DNA from: Colwellia sp.
GTDB lineage: Bacteria > Pseudomonadota > Gammaproteobacteria > Enterobacterales > Alteromonadaceae
Assembly (NCBI GenBank): GCA_013215295.1
Contig: JABSOZ010000005.1
Location: forward strand, 1 to 64,000
DNA: 64,000 bases
Direction: 5' to 3'
Below are positions 38,045 to 47,538 of the stretch, piece by piece (position 1 is the stretch's first letter; every line of letters begins with the position of its first letter). The position numbers and the translations under genes are program-made. The notes beneath the pieces are model-generated. The model saw only the letters and a list, made by a program, of their open reading frames with translations. It was not told the origin of the DNA and did no database searches.

Positions 38045-39595
38045 ATGAATAATGACGACATCTTGGTATTTATAGATGACACCGAAGAAGTGCGAGAACC
38101 GTCATCAAATTCTATTGATGATTTCTGGCATGTACTGGTGGTTGATGATGAAGTTGAAGTACATTCGGTAACTCGATTGGCTTTAAAAAACGTTGAAATA
38201 CTCGGTAAAAAACTAAAAATTCATTCTGCTGATAGTGCCAAGCAGGCTAAAGAAATTTTGCAAACCAACATTCCTTTTGCAATGGCAATAATTGACGTAG
38301 TAATGGAGTCAGACAAAGCGGGTTTAGACTTAGTTAGTTGGATAAGAGAGGTAAATAAAAACGCTCATATTCGCTTGGTGTTAAGAACAGGCCAACCAGG
38401 ACAAGCCCCTGAAAAGCAAGTCATTGCTGACTATGATATTAATGATTATAAGGAAAAAACAGAGTTAACCTCAACTAAGTTATATACGATGACCTATGCT
38501 TGTTTGCGAGCTTATCGAGATATAAAAGCGTTATATGAAAATAAAAAAGGCTTAGAAACGGTTATAAAATCTTCTAATAAAATTTTTGCCCATCAATCAA
38601 TTAATGAATTCACTCAAGGGGTACTGCAACAGTTATGTGCTTTACTCCATATTAAGACCAGTGCTGTTTTTTCAAAGGTTAATTTTGTCGCAGCATCACA
38701 TAGTGAAAATCGCAGTAAAGTTATTGCCGCTACGGGGCGATTTAGTACTTGCATAAATCATCATTTAGATGATGTTATTCATAAGCTTGGCGATAAAACA
38801 CTTAAAGAGGTATGCAATAAGGGTGGGCATTATTTTGGTGTCGATTTTTTTATCGGCGTTTATGAATCTCATTTAGACGGTAATAATTTGTTTTACATTG
38901 AAGGTGTTGAAAATCTCAATGATCTTGACCGGCAATTGATTGAAATCTTTGGCACTAATATTGGTGTTGCCTTTGATAACCAAGCAATGTCTGAGGAAAT
39001 GGAAATTACTCAGCGAGAATTGATTTATCGTATGAGTGAGGCGGTTGAAAGTAGATCGAAAGAAACGGGTAACCACGTAAAAAGAGTGGCGTTAACCTGC
39101 CAGTATTTAGCCAGAGCGATAGGGATGAATGATAAAGAGGTCGGCATACTTTATAAAGCCGCACCACTTCACGATATTGGCAAAATAGCCATACCCGATC
39201 ATATTTTAAATAAACCTGGCAAGCTTACCGACGAAGAATGGCAAAAAATGAAAACGCATGCGCAAATTGGTTGCGACATCCTTGCCTCGTCAGAACTTGC
39301 GGTTTTAAGCGCCGGTGCAATTGTCGCGGGTGAACATCATGAAAACTGGGATGGTTCAGGTTATCCTAAAGGATTAAAAGGAGAAGAGATCCATATTTAT
39401 GGTCGTATTGCAGCTATCGCAGATGTATTTGATGCCTTGGTAAATAAACGTTGTTATAAGCCTGCCTGGTCCATAGAAGATGTTGTTGATTTTTTTAAAC
39501 AAATGGCATCTGTGAAATTTGACCCAATTTTAGTAGAACTCGTTTTTGAACATTTAGATGACTTGGTGGCAATACAAGATAAGTACATTGATTAG
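38045..39595 (+). CDS. Response regulator with DUF3369 and HD-GYP c-di-GMP phosphodiesterase
   Basis: 516 residues. Receiver domain with Asp near residue 84 (AMAIIDVVME), a DUF3369 domain (about 180-330), and a C-terminal HD-GYP domain with the HD dyad (APLHDIGKIAIPDH, about 376), GEHHENWDGSGYPKGLKGEE (GYP about 438) and IADVFDAL. HD-GYP enzymes hydrolyse c-di-GMP to pGpG or GMP. With the divergent YfiR-kinase it likely forms a two-component c-di-GMP circuit that would favour motility or dispersal. Confidence 0.94.
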   Translation: MNNDDILVFIDDTEEVREPSSNSIDDFWHVLVVDDEVEVHSVTRLALKNVEILGKKLKIHSADSAKQAKEILQTNIPFAMAIIDVVMESDKAGLDLVSWIREVNKNAHIRLVLRTGQPGQAPEKQVIADYDINDYKEKTELTSTKLYTMTYACLRAYRDIKALYENKKGLETVIKSSNKIFAHQSINEFTQGVLQQLCALLHIKTSAVFSKVNFVAASHSENRSKVIAATGRFSTCINHHLDDVIHKLGDKTLKEVCNKGGHYFGVDFFIGVYESHLDGNNLFYIEGVENLNDLDRQLIEIFGTNIGVAFDNQAMSEEMEITQRELIYRMSEAVESRSKETGNHVKRVALTCQYLARAIGMNDKEVGILYKAAPLHDIGKIAIPDHILNKPGKLTDEEWQKMKTHAQIGCDILASSELAVLSAGAIVAGEHHENWDGSGYPKGLKGEEIHIYGRIAAIADVFDALVNKRCYKPAWSIEDVVDFFKQMASVKFDPILVELVFEHLDDLVAIQDKYID

Positions 39596-39733
39596 TACTA
39601 TAAATAAAATTGATCGAAAATATATTGAATGTATATGTAGTCAAAATAATATGATCCATTCTACTTATATTTTTTTTAAAAAATCATCAAAATCCACATG
39701 TAAATAGCATCATATAACGTCTTCTTGGTAGTA

Positions 39734-39769
39734 TTATCCCCTTTATCCCCTTTATCCCCTTTATCCCTT
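39734..39769. repeat. TTATCCCCT tandem repeat, about four copies
   Basis: Three perfect 9-bp units and one imperfect unit, in the gap between the HD-GYP and TonB-receptor genes. Followed at once by the GTGATAA hairpin at 39774-39791. Confidence 0.9.
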
Positions 39770-39773
39770 AGTG

Positions 39774-39791
39774 GTGATAAAAAGTTATCAC
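39774..39791. terminator. Perfect 7-bp hairpin between convergent genes
   Basis: GTGATAA, AAAG loop, TTATCAC. Between HD-GYP (plus) and TonB receptor (minus), where a bidirectional terminator would sit. The T run is weak on both strands, so the terminator call is tentative. Confidence 0.4.
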
Positions 39792-39827
39792 ATAAAGTAA
39801 ATATTTATGAGGGTATCGATTTTGCTA

Positions 39828-42182
39828 TTACAATTTCAACATAAATGATATACCAGCTTGACGATCTGCGGTTCTGGGGATCTGGTATCTGAAACCATCA
39901 CCGCTGTAAGTGCTAGCATAACTTTTATCAAAAAGATTCTTAACGAACAAGGTGATTCGAAATTTGTCCTGATTCATCGAATAGGCAAGGCTGGTGTTAA
40001 ATATCCCATATCTCGGCAACAAGGATTCGGGACTAAAGGTCCCGGTGTTACTAGGTAAATTTGAATGTTGCTCATCGGTAAAAATGTAAGCGCTATTCAA
40101 GATGAATTCGTCCTCGCCTCTAGGTATTTTATAGGAAGTTGTTAGTGAATATTTTAGATCCGGCGAAAAAGGCACTTCCAAGCCTGAACGATCAGTGCAA
40201 TCCTCTCCTCTGGGACAATTAAATTTGTCGATTTCCGCTTTGGTGATCGCTAAACCGGCGGTTAAGCGAAAATTATCCGAGGCCTGCCATACAATATCAG
40301 CTTCAAGCCCCGAAGTAATAACATCACCGGCGTTAGTTAGACGGGAAATAGTCGTTCCACTAGAAGTATCAAAGTTGTTGGCTTGAAAATCTTCAATAGT
40401 TGAGTGGAAATACGCAGAACTGAGCAGCATGCCTCCCACTTGCATTTTATATCCTAGCTCAAATGCCACAGACTTTTCGGGGCCTATCGGATCGATGTCA
40501 TTTTCTGACATATTATAGAATACGTTAAAACCAGGCCCTTTATAACCCTGTTTCACCGTAAAATATGCTCGGCTGGTTGGGGTCACGTCGTATTGAATAC
40601 CTAATTTAGTTGATACATTCGATTCACTAGTCGTACCAGAAAAATTACTATTCTCTGACGCAGGTCTGACACCTACTCCGCGCCTTCCAAAGGGATCGTT
40701 ATTCACTCTATGGTGATTGAAGTCAACTTTATCTTTAGTGTAACGTAAGCCATAAAGTAAACGCATGTCCTCACTGAAATTATATTTTCCATCAGCAAAT
40801 AAGGCTAAATTCTTAAACGAGGTACTCATGTAGCCGGTTGCGTCAACAATGTCATTTGCATTACAGGTAAGGCCTGGGTTTGCGTCTAATATCGCATCAT
40901 TTTGACCAGCATTGTTTTGGCAGCTCGCAAAACGAGTAAAGTTTCTTTCCGAAGTCATATGCCATAGGAATAGTCCTATCTGATATACATTGTTTTTATC
41001 CTGCGGGGAAGCTAATCGAAGTTCTTGCGAAGTCTGACGCCACTTTTGCGGACCTATGTCGTGTAACTGGAAAGGTACCCCGAATACCGGCAGGTTAGAA
41101 TCACCTGCAATCGATGTAAAGTCACCTTCACGAAATTCAGTATTTTCCCAAACTCGATGCGCTGTTATTGAGGTTAAATCGTACTCGCCGAGATCTTTAT
41201 CTAGCTGGATTGAGAAGGCGTCATTTTTATCAATGGTTCGTGTTTCAAAATCATGGTCGATCGCGCGTTGTTGCAAATCTATATCGGCGACACCATCAAC
41301 CACACCGTTACTGTCGGGACTTGCTTGTGAGGAAGGATTGCGTCCGCTTGATAAAGCTTCAAGATCCGCACAACAGTCGTCGTTAGCGCGATAATATTCC
41401 AGAATGAATTTTACTGTGGTATTTTCATCAACGTCGAAGTCAACTTTGGCTCTTAATGCCTCCCTATCGTAGCCGTTAACGGTTTCGTTACTATAAATAT
41501 TGTTAATATAACCATCAAACCCGGCTTTTAATAAGGTCATACTCGCCCTCGTGTCATCACTTAGAGGTCCTGAAATTTTGACCACGGTTCGATGTTCGCT
41601 GTCCTCCGCCAGCATAGTGTTAATTTGAGATTCCAATGTATCAGCGGGGCTTGATGTAATAATATGAACAACACCCGCGGATGCATTTTTTCCAAATAAT
41701 GTGCCTTGTGGTCCACGCATCACCTCAATTCGCTCAACATCATAGAGATCCGCAAATGCCTGACCGGAACGGCCTAATACCACCCCATCCACCAAGGTTG
41801 AAACGCTAGGTTCGGCAGCAATACTAAAAGAAATAGTGCCAATGCCTCGAATCGTGATCGCCGAGTTTCGTGTGGTATTACCTTTTCTATAGCTCATAGA
41901 GGGAAAATAAGCCTGCAATTCTTCCATGTTATTGGCGAATGTCGCTAACACCTGATTTTTTTGCAATACGGTAGTAGCGACAGGCACGTCTATTAATTTT
42001 TCAAGCCGTTTTTGCACCGTCACATCGATATTTAAAAGTTCTTCCATAGACAAATGAAAAAAGTTTTCGTCCTTTTTTTCATTATCACCTAAGGTAAAAC
42101 TTGAGAATAATAAAAAACTAAATCCAATAATGCATTGAATATAGTTTTTTAAGTGAATTTGGTGTGACTTTGCAATACTCAT
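39828..42182 (-). CDS. TonB-dependent outer-membrane receptor
   Basis: 784 residues. Signal peptide (IIGFSFLLFSSFTLGDNE), N-terminal plug domain (VPVATTVLQ, ITIRGIG, VDGVVLGRSGQAFADL, IEVMRGPQGTLFGKNASAG) and a beta-barrel that ends in a C-terminal aromatic/hydrophobic strand (QAGISFMLKL). It imports a substrate by TonB-ExbBD energy; the barrel resembles large receptors for carbohydrate, siderophore or steroid-like compounds in marine bacteria. No metabolic neighbours give the substrate. It lies inside the first block between miaE stubs. Confidence 0.93.
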   Translation of the reverse strand: MSIAKSHQIHLKNYIQCIIGFSFLLFSSFTLGDNEKKDENFFHLSMEELLNIDVTVQKRLEKLIDVPVATTVLQKNQVLATFANNMEELQAYFPSMSYRKGNTTRNSAITIRGIGTISFSIAAEPSVSTLVDGVVLGRSGQAFADLYDVERIEVMRGPQGTLFGKNASAGVVHIITSSPADTLESQINTMLAEDSEHRTVVKISGPLSDDTRASMTLLKAGFDGYINNIYSNETVNGYDREALRAKVDFDVDENTTVKFILEYYRANDDCCADLEALSSGRNPSSQASPDSNGVVDGVADIDLQQRAIDHDFETRTIDKNDAFSIQLDKDLGEYDLTSITAHRVWENTEFREGDFTSIAGDSNLPVFGVPFQLHDIGPQKWRQTSQELRLASPQDKNNVYQIGLFLWHMTSERNFTRFASCQNNAGQNDAILDANPGLTCNANDIVDATGYMSTSFKNLALFADGKYNFSEDMRLLYGLRYTKDKVDFNHHRVNNDPFGRRGVGVRPASENSNFSGTTSESNVSTKLGIQYDVTPTSRAYFTVKQGYKGPGFNVFYNMSENDIDPIGPEKSVAFELGYKMQVGGMLLSSAYFHSTIEDFQANNFDTSSGTTISRLTNAGDVITSGLEADIVWQASDNFRLTAGLAITKAEIDKFNCPRGEDCTDRSGLEVPFSPDLKYSLTTSYKIPRGEDEFILNSAYIFTDEQHSNLPSNTGTFSPESLLPRYGIFNTSLAYSMNQDKFRITLFVKNLFDKSYASTYSGDGFRYQIPRTADRQAGISFMLKL

Positions 42183-42462
42183 GTTTTTAACTCCCTACGT
42201 AAGAAATAATAAGCAGAAAATAGACAACATCCAAAACTTAATGACTTTAAAATTTTTGTATACGTTATCATTATAGTTAGTTATAGGATTTTTGAGTTAT
42301 GTTTTACCTATCAAAAAACATTCCTTTAATTTTTTTAGATATTAATGTTATAACAACAAAAAAATTCACCCGTTGGCAAAGAAATTATAAAGAATGTCTA
42401 GATTTTGGGGAGCTAGGCTTCAACGATTCATATCTAAAGTTTAAAGTGAAGAATTAGCACTA
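42183..42462. other. Upstream region of the TonB receptor, no gene
   Basis: AT-rich, holding the receptor's promoter on the minus strand; no clear operator was recognised. The miaE stub 2 follows. Confidence 0.4.
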
Positions 42463-42594
42463 AAGTCGACCAAAGAATTATTAGCACCGATTATGTCATT
42501 CCTAAATTGTGAAACACCACATGCTTAGATCGATGAAGCGATTAAACCAGAAAGCTTTCCTATATTATTAATGTTCATCTTGTATGTGAATTGG
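42463..42594 (+). pseudogene. miaE 5' remnant 2, decayed
   Basis: Clear DNA match to miaE codons 1-44: start codon ATG changed to AAG, then TCGACCAAAGAATTATTAGC, an in-frame TAG where Trp22 should be (CATGCTTAG), and a one-base deletion near 42572 before TGTGAATTG. Breaks at codon 44 as in the other stubs, then GATGCCTAGGTATG. It marks the boundary between the TonB-receptor block and the ABC/AttH block. The 42595-42940 stretch after it has no gene. Confidence 0.88.
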
Positions 42595-42940
42595 ATGCCT
42601 AGGTATGAAACTCAGTTTTTAGAAGCAAATAATATGTGCAGTTATTGTCTAATATTCACTCCTTTCGCTAAGCGTAAACTACGCTGTAATACTCAAAAAT
42701 AACTCCACTTATCACAATATATAGACTCTTGAAAACCTTAAGAATGTAGCCATCAATATAATAAACAAACACAAATATAACTAATCATTATTGCGATATT
42801 TACCTCATGATTCTCATCAGTTTTAGCGCTAACTATATCCCTAAATAAATGGTGTCATACCAACGTATTAAGCGATATATTTTCTAGTGGTTTCGAGAGT
42901 GTTGTTACGCTAAAATGGCTTACACTAACAAGGAGTTAAC

Positions 42941-43594
42941 GTGATTGAAGTAAAAGATTTGTGTTTTAGCCGTAATGATGGCGATAACAAACAAAACATT
43001 TTAAATCAGCTTAATTTGTCTGTACCTGCAGCACAACACCTTGCCTTGCTTGGTGATAGTGGATCGGGTAAAACCACTTTTTTGCATATGTTAGCTGGCC
43101 TGTTGCAAGCAGATAGCGGCTTCGTAAGTGTTAATAACCAAGAGCTCTCATTGCTTAGTGAAACAGAACTCGCGCTTTATCGCCGTAAAATAGGACTAAT
43201 ATTTCAGCATTACCAATTGCTAGATTGTTTAACCGTAAAGCAAAATATTTTATTTCAGCACAAATTAAATTATCCAATGCAAGCGGCTAATGAATTTGAT
43301 CATCTCGTCAATGAACTAGGGCTGCAAAGCAAGCTCGATGCATTACCTCATCAGCTGTCAGGTGGCGAACAACAAAGAGTCGGCATCGCAAGAGCCTTAG
43401 TTAATAAACCTCAGATTATTTTTGCCGATGAACCGACTGGCAACTTAGATCAAAAGCGCTCGCACCAAGTGGTTAAACTACTTACCGAATTATGCAGTGA
43501 GCGACAAATCAACTTGGTCATGGTGACGCATAGTCATCAATTAACGGATTACTTTGATCAGGTTAAAGTGCTAAGAGATGGCTGTTTTGACTAA
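42941..43594 (+). CDS. ABC transporter ATPase (LolD/AttE type)
   Basis: 217 residues starting at GTG 42941 with AAGGAG five bases upstream. Walker A GDSGSGKTT, signature LSGGEQQR, Walker B IIFADEPTG, H-loop VMVTHSH. It belongs to the LolD/MacB/FtsE group. It overlaps the permease gene by 17 bases and is followed by an AttH-like gene, so the three form an operon resembling attE-attFG-attH. Confidence 0.94.
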   Translation: MIEVKDLCFSRNDGDNKQNILNQLNLSVPAAQHLALLGDSGSGKTTFLHMLAGLLQADSGFVSVNNQELSLLSETELALYRRKIGLIFQHYQLLDCLTVKQNILFQHKLNYPMQAANEFDHLVNELGLQSKLDALPHQLSGGEQQRVGIARALVNKPQIIFADEPTGNLDQKRSHQVVKLLTELCSERQINLVMVTHSHQLTDYFDQVKVLRDGCFD

Positions 43595-45989
43595 TTTCAC
43601 TAATGAAATCAAACTGATTCTAGCCACTCATTTAGCGTTTTATCGAAGACACCCTTGGTTAATGGCCTTGTTTTTTCTAGGATTTAGCTTAGGTAGTGCA
43701 TTACTCACCGCAATTTCTGGGCTTAATCAAGAAGCCCATACACGCTATCAAAATTCCTCAGCGTTAATCAATAATCCCGTCACTCATTTAATAAAACCGC
43801 TCACGGGGAAAAAATATATTGATGGTAATGTATGGCTCAGTTTACGCCAGCATGGTTTTATAAATGCGCAACCTGTTTTGCGCGGTAAATTAACAACCAA
43901 TAAAGGGCAAATACTTGCCATTCAAGGTGTCGATACCTTGTTGTGGTTAAACAATACGCAGTACAAACAAAGCGATGAAAGTGCAGGTAAAACAACTTCA
44001 CGCTTTTCCCTTGCTACCTTGTTAGTTGACTCGCAATTTGCTGAACGCATTAACACAAAAGCGGGGAGCCAAGCGCAATTTGTGCTGCAAAAAGACCAAC
44101 ATCAACCAGACATTAGCTGGGTCGATGGTATTGGGCTCTGGGCAATTACCGACCTTGCCAATGCGGACTATTTATTAGATGCTAAAGGGCAGCTCAGTTT
44201 TATTGAGCTCTCGTATGTTACCGAACGACAATTATTAAAAATAAAACAGCTGATTGCGGGACAAGCACAGCTCATTGATGCGCAGCAACAAGAATTTGAT
44301 ATTTTGTCAGAAGCGTTCTTTTTTAATCTCACGGCACTTGCCATTCTCGGCTATATTGTTGCGGCATTTTTAAGTTTTAACGCGATAAAACTCACCTTAA
44401 CGGCACGAAGAAAGCTGTTAAAACAAATGCAGTTATTAGGCTGCACTAAATTAAATATTCAACTGAGCCTTACGGTTGAACTTATTCTTGTCAGTATTTG
44501 TACTGCGCTTTTAGGGTCCTTAGGAGGTTATTTAATTGCCAATGCATTAGTGCTTGATGTCAATCGAACTTTGGTGGGGCTATATCAACTCGATAAAGCA
44601 CTTGTTATTAATTGGCAATGGTCAAATGTATTATTGGGTTTTACTCTTAATATATCTGCGTTAGTGGTGATATTTTTAGCGCAAACCAAGCAAGTTGCCA
44701 ATAAAGGTAAACTGATATTTTACGGCTTATTGGCCAGTTCATTCGCGGGGTTAATTTGGCTACTTAATTACGCAACGAACGAATACCAAGCTTTACTCTT
44801 GTGTTTTACCCTTTTGATGTTGTTTATTTTGCTCGTGCCTAAAGTACTTTCCGCTGTGGTTTCAATACCTGTCACCATGACTAATCCGTTAACACAGTGG
44901 CTTCATGCGGATACGCGATTTCATATAAAAGACCTCCATATTGCCATTATTGCAATCTTAGTAGCCCTTGGTAGTGCTATAGGCATGCAAATTATGGTGA
45001 AAAGCTTTAGTCATACGCTAAATGCACACCTTGAAAAACAATTAAGTGCAGATATTTATTTACGTTCAGATAAGCTCGATAGTAGCTTAAGGCAAACGCT
45101 TAGTAACTTGTCTGAAGTTAAGCAATTAAGCATTTATATGCAAAGCGATGGCAAGGTAAAAAATATTCCTGCGCAGCTTGCAAGCTTTGGTGAAAACTTT
45201 GCACATTATCAGCATATTTCGCTGACATCAGGTTTACTTATTAGTGCTAAAAACTTCGAGGATAAAGGATGTTTGGCTAATGAACAAAGCAAAATTAAAT
45301 TTGGTTTTTCGTTAGATAATGTCGTGGTCTTTGAGCAAAACTCAACTAAATTTAGTTGTCGTATAACAGGATTTTTTTATGATTATGGTAATCCAAGTAT
45401 TTCGCTACTCACGCTGGAAGAACGGCAAAAAACAGCGGAGTTAAACAGTGATATTTTTGGTTATTCAATTCGCCTAAAAAATAGCACCACCGTTGCTGCC
45501 TTTAGTGAGCGTTTAATTAACGAGTTTAAACAAGACAGCACAAAAATTTCACCCAATAAACGCTTTAAAAAAATTGCCAATGCTTTGTTTGAAGACACCT
45601 TTGTCGTTACCAAAGCGCTGAATGGTTTTATTCTCGCCATTGCTTTGTTAAGTCTGTGTACCAGCCTGTTAAGTTTAAGTGTTAACCAATTAAAGCAATT
45701 GACAATATTGCGTAACTTAGGCGTAACCCAGCAACAATTATTAACCATGAAGCTGCTACAAACCACAGGTGTGGTGTTATTTACCGCATTATTTGCTGTC
45801 CCGCTTGGCTTTGCACTTGGTTTTGCGTTATTGAAGTTTGTCATGCCGATTGCGTTTGGCTGGACCATTCATTTTAGTTTAGATTTACCCAGTTTATTTT
45901 TAACGTGTCTAACCTTGATTGTTGTATCGGTTTTGTGTGCATATTTACCTATTCGAAAATTAACAAACTTAGAAAGCAAGGAGCTGTGA
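43578..45989 (+). CDS. FtsX-like ABC permease (AttF/G type)
   Basis: 803 residues, about twice the size of a simple FtsX permease. Membrane helices lie at the N-terminus (residues 18-35), in the middle (about 250-400 with a second group) and at the C-terminus; the two FtsX-like blocks (LTARRKLLKQMQLLGCTKLN and LKQLTILRNLGVTQQQLLTM) indicate a tandem fusion of two permease halves. It is translationally coupled to the ATPase gene and four bases before the AttH-like gene. Exports or extracts an envelope substrate; identity unknown. Confidence 0.92.
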   Translation: MAVLTNFTNEIKLILATHLAFYRRHPWLMALFFLGFSLGSALLTAISGLNQEAHTRYQNSSALINNPVTHLIKPLTGKKYIDGNVWLSLRQHGFINAQPVLRGKLTTNKGQILAIQGVDTLLWLNNTQYKQSDESAGKTTSRFSLATLLVDSQFAERINTKAGSQAQFVLQKDQHQPDISWVDGIGLWAITDLANADYLLDAKGQLSFIELSYVTERQLLKIKQLIAGQAQLIDAQQQEFDILSEAFFFNLTALAILGYIVAAFLSFNAIKLTLTARRKLLKQMQLLGCTKLNIQLSLTVELILVSICTALLGSLGGYLIANALVLDVNRTLVGLYQLDKALVINWQWSNVLLGFTLNISALVVIFLAQTKQVANKGKLIFYGLLASSFAGLIWLLNYATNEYQALLLCFTLLMLFILLVPKVLSAVVSIPVTMTNPLTQWLHADTRFHIKDLHIAIIAILVALGSAIGMQIMVKSFSHTLNAHLEKQLSADIYLRSDKLDSSLRQTLSNLSEVKQLSIYMQSDGKVKNIPAQLASFGENFAHYQHISLTSGLLISAKNFEDKGCLANEQSKIKFGFSLDNVVVFEQNSTKFSCRITGFFYDYGNPSISLLTLEERQKTAELNSDIFGYSIRLKNSTTVAAFSERLINEFKQDSTKISPNKRFKKIANALFEDTFVVTKALNGFILAIALLSLCTSLLSLSVNQLKQLTILRNLGVTQQQLLTMKLLQTTGVVLFTALFAVPLGFALGFALLKFVMPIAFGWTIHFSLDLPSLFLTCLTLIVVSVLCAYLPIRKLTNLESKEL

Positions 45990-45993
45990 TCTC

Positions 45994-47109
45994 GTGATAG
46001 AAAGTCGAATGTTGAAAAGTGGATCAATCACGTGGCTTGTTTTAATGTTATTGGCTTTTGTACTGTGCGCTTGTCAGCCTGCGGAGCAAAAAACAACACC
46101 GGCTAGTTTGCAAGTGGCCATTGGCGCACCAGTAACAAGGGGTACTGCATTAGACTTCCCAAAGGATCATGGTATTCATGCTGAACAAGGTATTGAATGG
46201 TGGTATCTAACCGCTAATTTACAAAGTGACACTGGCGAAACTTTCGGTGTTCAATGGACACTATTTCGCACATTAATGCCGAGTAAAGTTGAGTCGAAAT
46301 GGTGGGATAACCATCTTTATTTTGCCCATTTTGCCATGCAGAACAAACAACATCATGTTGCGTTTGAACGTTTTTCACGAGCAAACCAAGCTAAGGTGAC
46401 GAGTTTGCCGTTTAGTGCCCGTATTGATAATTGGCAATTGAACAGTATCAAGGATGAATTTTTGCCACTGCAGCTAACAGCAGCACATGAAAATTACGAA
46501 ATTGAGTTAATACTCAGCGACAGCCCAATAACATTACATGGCGACAAAGGCTACAGCCAAAAAACACAAAGTGGTCATGCATCTTATTATTTTAGTTATC
46601 CATTTCTACAGGTAAAAGGCAGTCTAACGTTTGCTGGAAAAACATATAAAGTCATAGGTAATGCGTGGTATGACAGAGAATGGTCCGCTAGTTTACTCGA
46701 TAAAGAACAACTCGGTTGGGACTGGTTCAGCCTAGTTGACTCTCAATCGGACACTCAATCAGGCAGTCAATCAGACACGCCATCAGAAAAGCGCGGACTC
46801 ATGCTGTTTTGCATTCGGGGTAACGAGAACCGTTATGATTATTGTCGTGGAACTCGCATAGCGGCCAATGGTGAAACAGTTGATATTTCAAATGAAGATA
46901 TTAAGTTATCTGTCATTGAAACCGTAACATTAAATAACCGCGAGTATCCAAGTAAGTGGCAGGTTGAATTACCTAATAGCCCAGCCATTATTATGGAAAG
47001 CATCACCAAAGATTCGCGCAATCAATTAACGATTCCCTATTGGGAAGGTCGAATAAAAGCAACCGGTGGTTTTAAGGGTAAAGGTTATGCCGAGGTCACG
47101 GGATATTAA
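45994..47109 (+). CDS. AttH/CrtC-domain lipoprotein
   Basis: 371 residues. The GTG 45994 start has AAGGAG about ten bases upstream; ATG 46009 is an alternative. The lipobox LCACQ follows a membrane-like signal, so it is a lipoprotein. The AttH/CrtC lipocalin-like domain (PF07143) begins FPKDHGIHAEQGIEWWYLTA and includes YDREWSASLL. Near residue 250 is a Ser-Gln-Ser-Asp repeat (SQSDTQSGSQSDTPSEK), probably slippage. In other bacteria att-type systems combine ATPase, permease and this protein; the substrate is undefined. Confidence 0.9.
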   Translation: MIESRMLKSGSITWLVLMLLAFVLCACQPAEQKTTPASLQVAIGAPVTRGTALDFPKDHGIHAEQGIEWWYLTANLQSDTGETFGVQWTLFRTLMPSKVESKWWDNHLYFAHFAMQNKQHHVAFERFSRANQAKVTSLPFSARIDNWQLNSIKDEFLPLQLTAAHENYEIELILSDSPITLHGDKGYSQKTQSGHASYYFSYPFLQVKGSLTFAGKTYKVIGNAWYDREWSASLLDKEQLGWDWFSLVDSQSDTQSGSQSDTPSEKRGLMLFCIRGNENRYDYCRGTRIAANGETVDISNEDIKLSVIETVTLNNREYPSKWQVELPNSPAIIMESITKDSRNQLTIPYWEGRIKATGGFKGKGYAEVTGY

Positions 47110-47346
47110 GTATCCAGACGTAAATGTTTTAACTATATTTGGTAGAGTTATACACAAAATAGTCATATTACAAAATTGCTTAAGGCGAAATTAATAAAAG
47201 CAGACTCTTTTTTGATAGTAATGTCGTAAGTAAGATAGTAAATATTATTTGATATTGAATCATCTGTAAAAATAGCCGCGCAATTCTTAATATGAATAGT
47301 ATAAAATCAATCATTACTTCTTATTTATTGCGAAGAACTTCACCAA

Positions 47347-47514
47347 ATGTCGACGACAAAATTATTAGCGCCCATCTTATCTTTTTTAAAATGTGAAACG
47401 CTTCAAGCTTGGATCGATGAAGCGATAAAACCAGAAAGTCTTCCTATATTATTAATTGATCACTTAATTTGTGAGCTAAATGTAAATATGTGCAAGTTAA
47501 GTTTCAGTAATTAA
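47347..47514 (+). pseudogene. miaE 5' remnant 3 (codons 1-44)
   Basis: Encodes MSTTKLLAPILSFLKCETLQ and continues to ICEL at codon 44, then NVNMCKLSFSN and a stop. The frame is intact. The sequence after the break (AATGTAAATATGTGCAAGT) matches that after stub 1 (AATGTCTATGTGTGCAAGT) at 16 of 19 bases, though it is not part of miaE. It marks the boundary between the AttH operon and the esterase block. Confidence 0.9.
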
Positions 47515-47538
47515 ATGAAAGGGATTAGACGTAGATAA

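Noticed and set aside
35619-47514. The miaE stubs as independent small genes
   Set aside because: All three match codons 1-44 of the intact gene and stop at the same place; stub 2 has lost its start and frame. They are remnants, though stubs 1 and 3 have open frames.
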